Shown here: one piece after another, positions 8,201-16,442 of the stretch
Layout of the letters: every line of letters begins with the position of its first letter
Numbering within the stretch: the stretch's first letter is position 1
Assembly: GCA_009995705.1 (NCBI GenBank)
Contig: JAADBR010000068.1
Span: 1 to 20,548 of the forward strand
Direction of reading: 5' to 3'
DNA length: 20,548 nt
From: Microcystis aeruginosa W13-11
Lineage (GTDB): Bacteria > Cyanobacteriota > Cyanobacteriia > Cyanobacteriales > Microcystaceae
Notes under the pieces: model-generated
Told to the model about the DNA's origin: nothing
Database searches by the model: none
The model's input: only the letters and a program-made list of their open reading frames with translations
Program-made: the position numbers and the translations under genes

Positions 8201-9181
8201 TTAATTCACTTTTACCCAAATACTGCGGAAATATTTTTCGGGATTATTTTTATCGGGAATCTCTTTACAGGGAGTATTACCAACTCGCTTGATTGTACCA
8301 TCATCGCTTAAAATCTGAAAGCGATCTTGGAAATGGGGATCAAACAACAAAGCTTCTGGACGAAAACCGTCAGGGAATTGCAGTGATTCTATCTTTTCTG
8401 GTGCATCTTCTTTTTTTCCTGACCAAGTATATACAACAAATTGATCGCCTCCATAAAATTCTCCAGCAATAATTAAATATACTTCTAAAGAAGGCCAAAA
8501 TTCAATACTCCGAATTCCTAATCCTCCCAAGTCTAACAAGATAGGATCACCAAATTCAGCTTTAGCCGTGGTTAAATTAGTAACTAAACTCTTGGGATTT
8601 TTTATGGGTAATAAAAGAGCTTTACAGTTGGGGACAGGATTACGAAAACCGATCAAGATATTTCCGTCTGGAGTTGCCGTTAAACCTTCAATATTTAATC
8701 CTCCTTCAGCTTTGGGAGCTTTGGTTTCTGCTGTTTTGAAATCAAATATTTTAGCCAATTGAGAGTCTTCGATAATATCGCGCAATACTAACTGAGTATA
8801 GGACTCACCCACTTGAACTATACTAGAGCCGTCATCGGTAATTTTACTAGCAAAAAATTGATGGCGAGGTAGTTTTCGTTCAGCATTTTTATTGCGTCCA
8901 TGGGAAGTAATCCAATAGATTATGTCATTTAGCACAGTTACCCCTTCTAAGTCGATTTCTCTATTTTTAGGATTGTTTTTTAGCCAACCATTAATGTCAA
9001 TTGTTTCCAGGGCTTTTCCCGACTCTTGAGAGGAATAAATCCAGAGAATATTACCTAATTCTGGATCGGACTCATCATTACCAACAACAAATTTATTTTC
9101 TCCTAAGGCAATAGCTGCAGAAGCATCACAAAGTCCTTGATGTTTGATTTCTTGAATAATAGAAAAGTTGAGAGGTTGCAT
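8201..9181 (-). CDS. DUF3616 family protein (beta-propeller-like, cytoplasmic)
   Basis: 326 aa from the preferred start. The opening DASAAIALGENKFVVGNDE, the middle IEGLTATPDGNILIGFRNP and the late FRPEALLFDP are features of the DUF3616 family, whose biochemical role is unknown; repeated beta-strand blocks suggest a propeller. A longer frame opens at 9253, but a sigma70-type promoter lies inside that extension and AAGGAG sits 9 bp before the ATG at 9181, so 9181 is chosen. There is no signal peptide. It appears to be a single-gene unit, independent of the wall-enzyme cluster upstream. Confidence 0.8.
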   Translation of the reverse strand: MQPLNFSIIQEIKHQGLCDASAAIALGENKFVVGNDESDPELGNILWIYSSQESGKALETIDINGWLKNNPKNREIDLEGVTVLNDIIYWITSHGRNKNAERKLPRHQFFASKITDDGSSIVQVGESYTQLVLRDIIEDSQLAKIFDFKTAETKAPKAEGGLNIEGLTATPDGNILIGFRNPVPNCKALLLPIKNPKSLVTNLTTAKAEFGDPILLDLGGLGIRSIEFWPSLEVYLIIAGEFYGGDQFVVYTWSGKKEDAPEKIESLQFPDGFRPEALLFDPHFQDRFQILSDDGTIKRVGNTPCKEIPDKNNPEKYFRSIWVKVN

Positions 9182-9224
9182 GACTGTATTCTCCTTGTTA
9201 ACTGGAAAAGTGAGGATTGAGAAC

Positions 9225-9253
9225 ATTATAGGCGATAGAGGAGAAAAAGACAA
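9225..9253 (-). promoter_or_regulatory. Sigma70-type promoter of the DUF3616 gene
   Basis: On the minus strand: TTGTCT (9248-9253), a 17-bp spacer, then a perfect TATAAT (9225-9230). Transcription would start near 9218, giving a leader of about 37 nt with AAGGAG before the ATG at 9181. Confidence 0.65.
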
Positions 9254-9330
9254 GAAATGACTAGAAATAATCTGAGAAAGGACTGGTTTGAGGATTGATT
9301 GAAAATCTTTAAGGTGACAAACATAGTTAT

Positions 9331-10332
9331 TTATTTCTGAGTATTAGGTGATATGGGTTTACCAGTATTACGCACATTGATCAACTTCCCTAAAATATCA
9401 AACCAAAAAGGTGCGCCCATCGCCACGGCTACTCCTGTCATTAGCCAGCCAAAGATAGCTTGTAACCAGCCATTTTGTTCTTTTATTTGTTCACCGTTAA
9501 ACCATCCTTTTTCATTCCAACCAAGGGGCAGAGGTTGATTAACTTTTTCTAAATCCTTGATACTAACTTGTAATTTTTTTGTACATTCAGCGACTTTGTT
9601 AGGATCATCTTTAGCATCTTTAAAACAAGATTCATTAGTTTGAAAAACTTCTGTAGCCACCTGATTAATTCCCTGTCTTAAATTGGGATTTTTGGATAGT
9701 TGCTCAATGACATAAAAACTATCAATATTGAGCAAAGCAGCCGCTAAAAAACCAAAAGCAAAAGATACCCCCTTGGCATTTCTTTTATATACTCCCGATG
9801 TTCGCTCCATAATTTGAGTAAAAGTGTTGGCTATTTCATCAACAAAATCCTCCAGAGTTGGATTGTCATATTTGAGTTTGGTACTGTAACCTATTTCTAT
9901 CAATCTATCAATCGCTAATTTGTCTATTTTAGAAAAATCAGAAATACTAGCTAATTTCTTAAAGATTCCTGTTTTTTGTTGATCAAGATTATTGCCTAAA
10001 AAATCCGCTTTTAATAATTTTTCATTATCTGAAAGTTTACTATTAACTAGATTAATTAGGGACGATGCCAAAACCTTTGGTTCAACATAGGAAGGACCAA
10101 CTGACTTCCCCAAATTAGTGTATTGATTTAAACTTGATAATAACGATCCATTATTGTACAAAGATTTGACCGTCTCTTTCCCCAAGAATATTTCTAGGGC
10201 TTGTTTTAAATTTTTAGCCCGAAATTCTAGCAAGGCGGCTAATTGTTCCTGTAATTCGGAGATAATAAGGCTGGAAGCTAAGTAGATAAAAATTAGAGCA
10301 ACAATAATTTCGAGAAGGGTTCCTAGGTTCAT
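9331..10332 (-). CDS. Conserved hypothetical membrane protein at the end of the wall-enzyme cluster
   Basis: 333 aa. There is an N-terminal membrane segment (about 4-26) followed at once by an amphipathic, charged stretch (ELQEQLAALLEFRAKNLKQAL), a long soluble region, a second hydrophobic segment (about 188-206), a polar loop with two cysteines (236, 250), and a third segment (about 290-314) ending in APFWFDILGKLINVRNTGKP. I recall bacterial hypothetical proteins with this same N-terminal 'YLxxSLIxSExxE' and C-terminal 'GAPFWFDxLxKLxNxR' pattern, but no named function. GAGGT lies 7 bp before the ATG. It is last in the run of hydrolase genes, 58 bp after the serine hydrolase. Anchoring, export or holin-like release of the leaderless enzymes is conceivable but unproven. 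Confidence 0.7.
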   Translation of the reverse strand: MNLGTLLEIIVALIFIYLASSLIISELQEQLAALLEFRAKNLKQALEIFLGKETVKSLYNNGSLLSSLNQYTNLGKSVGPSYVEPKVLASSLINLVNSKLSDNEKLLKADFLGNNLDQQKTGIFKKLASISDFSKIDKLAIDRLIEIGYSTKLKYDNPTLEDFVDEIANTFTQIMERTSGVYKRNAKGVSFAFGFLAAALLNIDSFYVIEQLSKNPNLRQGINQVATEVFQTNESCFKDAKDDPNKVAECTKKLQVSIKDLEKVNQPLPLGWNEKGWFNGEQIKEQNGWLQAIFGWLMTGVAVAMGAPFWFDILGKLINVRNTGKPISPNTQK

Positions 10333-10390
10333 TTTTAAGACCTCACTATTGATTTTACAAGTTTTTGTTTTTAGTTATGACCAAACTAGA

Positions 10391-11875
10391 TTAAGCCAAT
10401 TCTTCGGTTAAAATGCGGCGGACAATTTCGGTGACAGCGGCGGCTAAATTGGTATCTCTCCCATCAAAATCAGCAAAAACTGGACTCGGACAACGTAAAG
10501 CTAAAGCAAAAGTTCTCAATTTTGCAGGAGTAAAACGTCGATCAACAAATTTAACAAATACGGTATAAGTCATTGACCCAGAAGTAGCAGATACGTTTCC
10601 CCAACCTACTTTTGAAATAATCACTGGTTCACTGATAATATTCATAACTCCCAAGGTTTCAAAAGCTACATCTACATATCGTGCTGTATCATGACCCATT
10701 GCCCGAACTATGCTTTCTAAACTTTTCCATTGGGCTGAGGGAAGTTTAGCATTATTGGGTAAATGTAAATGCCAACCTAGCATGGAAATTAAGCGGGCTA
10801 GATCGTAAGCTGAAAGGGAATTGGTTGAAGTAGCTGCACCAACAGATCCTGAAGATAAGACAATATTTCCTGTCGTTGTGTCTTTAATTCTTGCAGGAGA
10901 AATTAATGGGTCTTCTCCATAGGAGCCAGTAAAATTTAGATTACTACTTCCTGTTTGTGTTTCAATCCATTTACTTAAAACTTCTCTTTTACTAAAGCTT
11001 TTAAATAAAGCCCCAATACGATTAGAAGATAGTCCCTGATAACTCACCATATCTTTTACTAAATCATTAAATCGGTTTTTAGGGGACTCAATCACACAAT
11101 CATCAATGTCTGTATTAATGGAGTTTTGATGAATTTGACAAACTGTATTTAAAACGCCAATAAATTTAGTGGTACTCCACCATAAAGCAACAGGTGTTAG
11201 GGCATCTTTTCCTAACCATCGGGCTTTAATTGGGCTATTACTATCGCTAAAGCTTCCGATACAAACACAAGCATGAGAGATATTACTGGGCAGAAAACTT
11301 AAGCCTGTATTATCAATATTAGGCTGTTTTCCTAGACTAGGATAATCATCAAAATTAACAGTTTTGCCATTAGTTAGAGTAAAACTATCACCATAGGAAA
11401 TTAAAGATGTTCCATCTGGTTTTTGTGCCAAAAATGTCGGATAGTTAATAATTAATGGCTTGAAAGGAGATTGCTCAATACTTCGAGATACAAAAGCAGA
11501 AGAAGGTGTATTTTTATTAACAATCGGCGATGAGGCTTGAATTTGTTGAAGACGGGTAAGAATTGAACTTTGATTAGCTGCTTTAAGAACCGAGTCAACT
11601 TGCTTGGTTGTTAGCAATTTTTGGGCAATCTCTTGATTGATAGCTAGGGTATCGGAGGGAATGGGAAGACTCCCAATTTTTTTACAGAAATCAATTAATC
11701 CAGTCCAAGAAAAACTACTTGATTCTCCTAAATCTCCATCAATCCAACCACCACCAGGATAAAATCCTAAGTTAGCTAGTTTGGTTTGAATTTCTATTAC
11801 TAACCCTTTATCCGCTTTTAGTTGAGAACGGTTTAGGGTTTTGTTATCGTTGATAATGTCTTGTAAGGTAGCCAT
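10391..11875 (-). CDS. Peptidoglycan-binding SxxK serine hydrolase (beta-lactamase/DD-peptidase fold)
   Basis: 494 aa. The N-terminal ~100 residues resemble a peptidoglycan-binding helical domain (IEIQTKLANLGFYPGGGWIDGDLG). The larger C-terminal part shows the three signatures of penicillin-recognising serine enzymes: S234-T-T-K237, SSN at 283-285 (SxN), and KVG at 422-424 (KTG-like), with SAYDLARLISML between the last two as in class A-type enzymes. DD-carboxypeptidase, endopeptidase or an inactive relative are all possible; the KTG threonine is replaced by valine. There is no signal peptide. AAGGA lies 7 bp before the ATG. Given its neighbours a peptidoglycan substrate is more likely than an antibiotic. 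The fold assignment is from motifs alone. Confidence 0.65.
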   Translation of the reverse strand: MATLQDIINDNKTLNRSQLKADKGLVIEIQTKLANLGFYPGGGWIDGDLGESSSFSWTGLIDFCKKIGSLPIPSDTLAINQEIAQKLLTTKQVDSVLKAANQSSILTRLQQIQASSPIVNKNTPSSAFVSRSIEQSPFKPLIINYPTFLAQKPDGTSLISYGDSFTLTNGKTVNFDDYPSLGKQPNIDNTGLSFLPSNISHACVCIGSFSDSNSPIKARWLGKDALTPVALWWSTTKFIGVLNTVCQIHQNSINTDIDDCVIESPKNRFNDLVKDMVSYQGLSSNRIGALFKSFSKREVLSKWIETQTGSSNLNFTGSYGEDPLISPARIKDTTTGNIVLSSGSVGAATSTNSLSAYDLARLISMLGWHLHLPNNAKLPSAQWKSLESIVRAMGHDTARYVDVAFETLGVMNIISEPVIISKVGWGNVSATSGSMTYTVFVKFVDRRFTPAKLRTFALALRCPSPVFADFDGRDTNLAAAVTEIVRRILTEELA

Positions 11876-11917
11876 AATTTTGTCCTTGACAGTTAAAGTA
11901 AATAAAGGAAGAAAAAA

Positions 11918-12715
11918 TTAGAGAAGGTTTTTAATAACAACAAACCAAGGACGGCTGGTGTCTTTTACTTTGCCATTGCCATCAAGTTTAAGGGTCTTTT
12001 TGGTAACTGAATCACTGACATTTCCTCCAATAATATCAACTTCATTGATTCTTTTGGCTACTACTAAATCACAGTGAGATGCATATCCTTCTTTGCTATC
12101 GTAAGTGACCCCTAATTGACGAGGAGCGCAAACTAAATCACCTACTTCTGGGGTAACTTCATCAATTTTAAAAGCGATAAAAGGCGCATCAACTGTTTTA
12201 TCTTTTCTTTTTTTTACAGCGTCTCGAATATAAACTGAATGACTAGCATTGCGCTTAAATTTATCGGCTACACCTGCTTTTGTCATGATCCAAGAAATAA
12301 AGGCCGCTGACCAAGGTACATTACCTACATCAGTAGGATCATCAATATCGGTACGATTTAAACCTTCTTTCCAGTATTTGACAATTCGCTGCCAAAAGCC
12401 ATTTTCTCGTTCTTTTTTAGTTCCTTTTTCAAAAAATTCCCATTCTTCAGTAGCTATATCTACTAAAGTTTTCTTGAAGTTAGGATCAGAAAATATTTCG
12501 ACATGGGAGATAAAAGCAAACCAAGTGACAAGACCATTTTGGGGAGTGACTAATTGAATTTCCCAATGATTATTAGGTGCAGAACGATATTGCAATATTT
12601 CTAAAGTAGCATCTTCAGGTAAAGTAATTTTCTGGGAATCACTTAAGCTAATGCTATCTTGAGGGAAAGACTTAATAACAGTGTTGGTTAATGCTTTGAG
12701 AGTTTTATTAGCCAT
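11918..12715 (-). CDS. DUF2272 domain protein (NlpC/CHAP-like), probable wall enzyme
   Basis: 265 aa. The first ~75 residues look like an SH3-like binding domain. The rest fits DUF2272: PWSAAFISWIM (134-144), ASHSVYI (157-163), a PEVGDLVC turn (189-196), ASHCDLVV (212-219) and a GGN loop (230-232). DUF2272 is thought to be related to papain-like NlpC/CHAP peptidases; the position corresponding to a catalytic Cys reads Ser136, so activity cannot be assumed. There is no signal peptide. An ideal AAGGAG lies 6 bp before the ATG, inside a leader shared with the decayed gene at 19178. Confidence 0.7.
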   Translation of the reverse strand: MANKTLKALTNTVIKSFPQDSISLSDSQKITLPEDATLEILQYRSAPNNHWEIQLVTPQNGLVTWFAFISHVEIFSDPNFKKTLVDIATEEWEFFEKGTKKERENGFWQRIVKYWKEGLNRTDIDDPTDVGNVPWSAAFISWIMTKAGVADKFKRNASHSVYIRDAVKKRKDKTVDAPFIAFKIDEVTPEVGDLVCAPRQLGVTYDSKEGYASHCDLVVAKRINEVDIIGGNVSDSVTKKTLKLDGNGKVKDTSRPWFVVIKNLL

Positions 12716-12721
12716 GATAGT

Positions 12722-12737
12722 CTCCTTAATGAATAAA
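12722..12737 (-). promoter_or_regulatory. Ribosome-binding leader shared with 19186-19201
   Basis: The 16-bp plus-strand text ctccttaatgaataaa is identical at both places. On the minus strand it reads TTTATTCATTAAGGAG and is the Shine-Dalgarno leader of the DUF2272 gene here and of the small decayed gene at 19178. This points to duplication or selection of a common leader within the cluster. Confidence 0.6.
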
Positions 12738-12743
12738 GAACAA

Positions 12744-13586
12744 TTAGGATTTGTGCAGTGTATTTAAAGCACTTTTAATCTGGGTATCAGTAATCACAAA
12801 AGCAGTGAAGGTTTTGCTAGAATCACTCTTAACATGGGAGAAAGGATTTTTATCCGTAATTCCCAAAAAAGTATCAATCTTATTTCCTTTAATTGCACTT
12901 CCCACATCCGCTGCAAAGAAATACCCATCATGCTTCACCTTTTTACCCGAAGGCAAAATGACTTCTTTTCCTCTTGCATCAGGAATATAAATAACTGTTC
13001 CTAAAGGAATCACGGTTTTATCAACGGCAATAGTACGATAAGGAACTAAGATAAATCCCCCTGAACCATCCCCAAAGAGTCCCTTAGCTAAGGCAAATAA
13101 AGAGCGATTCATGGCTTGGACAATGGAATCTTTTAAGCTCGGGAAAAAGGGTTTACAATTAGTTTGAGCGGTTGTTCCTGTGGTAGCAAAGTTAAAGGTT
13201 TTTAGGGTATTGCTATCGGTTTTAACTTGTACAGTTCCTTCTAAAGCGGCCGTACACCAGTCTTTTTTAGACAGTTTAACGCCTAAAGAAGTACCACTGG
13301 AATTTTTTAAGGCAATGGCATCGGTCGCACTACTCGCTTGAGCTTGATGAACAAAGTAGAAAGTAGAAAATAGGGTCAATTTTTTATCTTTAACGCCTTC
13401 TGTCGGTTCAGGAAAATCAAAGATAATTTGAGATTCAGTTAGGGCAATTAGGACAGGAACAAATTTATCCTTTTGAGCGGGGGGAGTATAGCTAACTTGT
13501 GCGAATGCAGGAGAGACAAAGCTGCTCATAAGAATTAGATAAATTCCTGCGATAATTAATAGTAAGTGTCGCAAATATTGATTCAT
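12744..13586 (-). CDS. Secreted 3D-domain protein (MltA/RlpA-like double-psi barrel)
   Basis: 280 aa. Residues 1-29 form a clear signal peptide (hydrophobic LLLIIAGIYLILM, cleavage near SPAFA-Q). The C-terminal part is a 3D domain named for three aspartates, visible here as D220, D227 and D238 (HDGYFFAADVG...GNKIDTFLG) after the typical VPYRTIAVDKTVIPLGTVIYI strand. 3D domains form the catalytic barrel of lytic transglycosylases such as MltA and occur in resuscitation-type wall enzymes. AGGAG lies 6 bp before the ATG and overlaps the stop codon of the gene before it (9-bp gap), so translation is coupled. Likely a periplasmic glycan-strand enzyme. Confidence 0.8.
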   Translation of the reverse strand: MNQYLRHLLLIIAGIYLILMSSFVSPAFAQVSYTPPAQKDKFVPVLIALTESQIIFDFPEPTEGVKDKKLTLFSTFYFVHQAQASSATDAIALKNSSGTSLGVKLSKKDWCTAALEGTVQVKTDSNTLKTFNFATTGTTAQTNCKPFFPSLKDSIVQAMNRSLFALAKGLFGDGSGGFILVPYRTIAVDKTVIPLGTVIYIPDARGKEVILPSGKKVKHDGYFFAADVGSAIKGNKIDTFLGITDKNPFSHVKSDSSKTFTAFVITDTQIKSALNTLHKS

Positions 13587-13595
13587 GATTAGCTC

Positions 13596-14534
13596 CTAAG
13601 AACCAATTTCAGTAAGGATATCATTAAGTTGTTTTGACCACTGGTCTAGGTTAAAATTCTGGGGATCGTCGTGATCTCCTGCGTCAATATCTAACACGAC
13701 ATGAAAAGCGGGAATTAACCATTTTCCGCGCCGTACACTGGCGGCAATATAAACAACTGCTAGGCGATCTAATTGTGCTTTGGTAAACCCCGGTTCGGGC
13801 GATTTAGCATCATTTTTTGTCGGTGGAGAACACTGTGTTTGACCAGAGTTAGGTTGACATTTTCGGGGTTGAACTAATTCAACTGCCAAAAATAAACCCT
13901 TACATTTATTGACCCCACAAAATTGATCTGATTCTCGTTTTGTAGAACGCCAAGGGATATTAAAATCCTTACGAGTGACGGAATCTCCTACTCGATTAAT
14001 AATGATATGAGCAGGGGATTTTTCGCCACTACCATATTGATTTAAGTTGTTAAACCTCCAACTAGCTCCATTAATATTATTGGGAAAGGGATCATTTCCC
14101 AAATTAGGAGTGCTGGTATCATGAATAATAAAATAACGAGCCAATTCTGCACTGGGATTATTATTATTAGTTCGTGAGACAGGGTTATCTAATGAACCGC
14201 CAATGTCTGCTTCGTTAATTCCTTGAGCTTGTAGATATCGTCTTAATTGCTCTTTACTGATATCAATGGTGGGTCTAGTTAAGAGTTGATCGAACGGAAC
14301 AGGTAAACTGGTTAAAGTTGGACCCACATTCCCAAAAATCTTGGGTTGACGCAATAAACATTTAGCCTGATCGATAGAAGAAATTTGAGAAGTCGGTACT
14401 ATTTGACAAACGGTTTGAGCTTGGATTTTTGCTTGAAAAAATAAGATTATTACTAAAGTAAATCCAAAGATCATGAATCGCTGAAAAAGCTTAAATAACA
14501 CGGCTTTATCACTCCTTGAAATCTTGAAATACAT
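13596..14534 (-). CDS. Secreted N-acetylmuramoyl-L-alanine amidase-like protein (Amidase_2/PGRP fold)
   Basis: Up to 312 aa. A signal peptide is present (hydrophobic 22-33, cleavage near QAQ at 38-40). Amidase_2-type features: RYFIIHDTS with H138, AHIIINRVGDSV with H176, PAFHVVLD with H278, and AGDHDDPQNF with H288 and D290, matching the pattern of zinc ligands and catalytic residues of PGRP-like amidases. The extra loop with CGVNKCKG and two more cysteines suggests an oxidised, exported fold. Start is uncertain: the ATG at 14534 has only a distant GAGG, while GTG at 14501 has AAGGAG 10 bp upstream and leaves a shorter signal peptide. It directly overlaps the ribosome site of the 3D gene downstream. 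Confidence 0.65.
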   Translation of the reverse strand: MYFKISRSDKAVLFKLFQRFMIFGFTLVIILFFQAKIQAQTVCQIVPTSQISSIDQAKCLLRQPKIFGNVGPTLTSLPVPFDQLLTRPTIDISKEQLRRYLQAQGINEADIGGSLDNPVSRTNNNNPSAELARYFIIHDTSTPNLGNDPFPNNINGASWRFNNLNQYGSGEKSPAHIIINRVGDSVTRKDFNIPWRSTKRESDQFCGVNKCKGLFLAVELVQPRKCQPNSGQTQCSPPTKNDAKSPEPGFTKAQLDRLAVVYIAASVRRGKWLIPAFHVVLDIDAGDHDDPQNFNLDQWSKQLNDILTEIGS

Positions 14535-14642
14535 AGAAAGACAAATTTCCTCTAACTAGATAACTGGACATGACTGACTAAAATTGATGCTTGAGATCGG
14601 CAAGCTGAATTGATGACGATAACCCCAAGAAATTCGAGGAAA

Positions 14643-15458
14643 TCAAGCTAGATAAAATTGTTGATAGCCGACGCTAACAGGTGTGGTGGTTCCTTTCAAA
14701 ACAAAGACTGCATCGTTAAAGAACTTCATAAAGCGATCGCAGTGTGCGGAAGTACCAATGGGAAATTGACGCATTCGCCAACGATTATTGGAATTTTTGT
14801 TTTCAAATAGAGAACCAGCATTATAAGCACAGGCAACTTTGGGCGGATCTAACAAAGTTTTCAAGCGTTGATCAGCAATAAATGACGTTCCTGCTTGAAT
14901 AGAAATACTGGCATTTTTCAAGTCATCTCGATCGATGGTTGAATTATGTAATGTACCTCTGGCCGTAGAAATTAATGTCTGCATTAAGCCAACACTGATC
15001 AAATGAGGGGTGATAGAATCAGATACATAACCCGGTTCTTTGCGGATAGCGTCTGCTTTTCCGTTCGATTCGGTGGCGATGGTGGTAATAATAATTACTG
15101 CCGGAACATTAAAGTGTTTTGACCATTGATTAATTTCATCAGAAAAATTATTCCAAATTTTGGTGACGGTTACTGGTTGACCACTGGTTCTCTCAATGCC
15201 GCTACCCTCAATTTCTACTCCATCTTCTACCAATCGCCAGCGTGCACTATTAGGAAAAGCCTGATGAAAATCTTCTAGGGGATTATTGTCATTGTCATCG
15301 GCAAGATCGGGAATTTCTAAAACTTGTCCCACGGAAATTTGATTGGGATTGGCAATATCGTTGGCTTCTTGAACTACCACAAATTTTGAAGCATCACCAT
15401 AAAATTTTAAAGCAATTCCTCTGAGGGTATCTCCAGATTTAATCGTGTACGTTTGCAT
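14643..15458 (-). CDS. LysM plus SLT lytic transglycosylase
   Basis: 271 aa. The N-terminal LysM (2-50: YTIKSGDTLRGIALKFYG...ISVGQVLEIP) binds GlcNAc glycans. The catalytic domain has E130 in TIATESNGKAD, SVGLMQTL and VACAYNAGS, the three usual motifs of soluble lytic transglycosylases, which cleave MurNAc-GlcNAc bonds to leave 1,6-anhydro ends. There is no signal peptide although the substrate is outside the cytoplasm. AGGAG lies 8 bp before the ATG; the downstream gap is 108 bp, the widest in the hydrolase core. Confidence 0.88.
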   Translation of the reverse strand: MQTYTIKSGDTLRGIALKFYGDASKFVVVQEANDIANPNQISVGQVLEIPDLADDNDNNPLEDFHQAFPNSARWRLVEDGVEIEGSGIERTSGQPVTVTKIWNNFSDEINQWSKHFNVPAVIIITTIATESNGKADAIRKEPGYVSDSITPHLISVGLMQTLISTARGTLHNSTIDRDDLKNASISIQAGTSFIADQRLKTLLDPPKVACAYNAGSLFENKNSNNRWRMRQFPIGTSAHCDRFMKFFNDAVFVLKGTTTPVSVGYQQFYLA

Positions 15459-15490
15459 AAAATCATCTCCTGAAGTTATCTTATCGATCT

Positions 15491-16393
15491 TTACTCAATT
15501 GTTACTGTCCGAGTTGTGCCATCCCAAGTTACAGAAAGATTCAGTGCTTGTGCCAAATCTACTATTTTCACAAAGCCGAATTGTTCAATTTTCTTGATGA
15601 TTTCTTGTTGGCTAGTTCCAGCGGGAATATCCATAGGTTTATTGCTATGTTCAATCAACAAAAATCCTAAAGGTTTTGCGTCTTCGCCATCGGCAAATTT
15701 TAATTCCATCACTTCTTGATCATTGGCAGTAATAATTTTCCAATTAAAAGTATCTAGCAAAGGACGAATCTTGACGATACTTTTTTCATTAAATATCTGT
15801 GCTTCCCGGAAGGCTTTTCCTTGAACAACTGCTGTGATACTAGCTGGAGTTTCCACTAAACCAGAAACGCCCGTTAATTTGGTTTTGACTAGCGTTCTAA
15901 ATTGCTCTCCTACCTGTATTTTACTTAAGGATGTATCCCAAGGTAAAACCATCGGATCCCATTTTCCGCGTTGGGGTTTATTAGGAAACTCCCGTTCCAC
16001 TTCTCCATGACCTAAAACGGTTTTAGCTGTTACTTCAATATCATAAAAATCACACAGTTCTGCTACTACCTGCGCCATGGTTTCCCATTGATTTTTAGTC
16101 ATCGGAAACTTACCCGCATTGAAGGGTTTTTCCACAGCACCACTCATACAACAGACGCTAACTCCGATTGAACCCGTACCAAACAGTGCCGTATGAGCCG
16201 CATAAACATTATCTGCGGTGGAAACATTATCTTTAATTGAGTGAGTTCCTCGCACTAAGTTACCATCATCCTCGATTAAAATATGATAATGAGATTTATC
16301 ATTGCTAGATGCTTTATATCCCCCTGCCGTCCAATGAATAATGATTCTTTTCATCGAACAGTTAGGCATCCATGTTGTCGGTACAATTCCCAT
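15491..16393 (-). CDS. N-acetylmuramoyl-L-alanine amidase, Amidase_2 type
   Basis: 300 aa. The T7-lysozyme-like fold is clear: H20 in RIIIHWTAGG, SHYHILIEDDG (34-44), GSIGVSVCCMSG, H129 in VLGHGEV and D146 in GKWDPMVLPWD; H20, H129 and D146 fit the zinc site. It would cut the MurNAc-L-Ala amide bond. Residues ~165-300 form a second, beta-rich domain ending in VTWDGTTRTVTIE, resembling a copper-amine-oxidase-N-like repeat often used for wall attachment. No signal peptide. AGGT lies about 8 bp before the ATG. Confidence 0.88.
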   Translation of the reverse strand: MGIVPTTWMPNCSMKRIIIHWTAGGYKASSNDKSHYHILIEDDGNLVRGTHSIKDNVSTADNVYAAHTALFGTGSIGVSVCCMSGAVEKPFNAGKFPMTKNQWETMAQVVAELCDFYDIEVTAKTVLGHGEVEREFPNKPQRGKWDPMVLPWDTSLSKIQVGEQFRTLVKTKLTGVSGLVETPASITAVVQGKAFREAQIFNEKSIVKIRPLLDTFNWKIITANDQEVMELKFADGEDAKPLGFLLIEHSNKPMDIPAGTSQQEIIKKIEQFGFVKIVDLAQALNLSVTWDGTTRTVTIE

Positions 16394-16442
16394 AATTTTT
16401 ACCTCTCAATTATTCAATTATCTGTTTAGTCAATGAATTAAA

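Noticed and set aside
10391..11875. Antibiotic-resistance beta-lactamase
   Set aside because: Only the three fold motifs match, the KTG motif is altered, there is no signal peptide, and it carries a PG-binding head and sits among wall enzymes.
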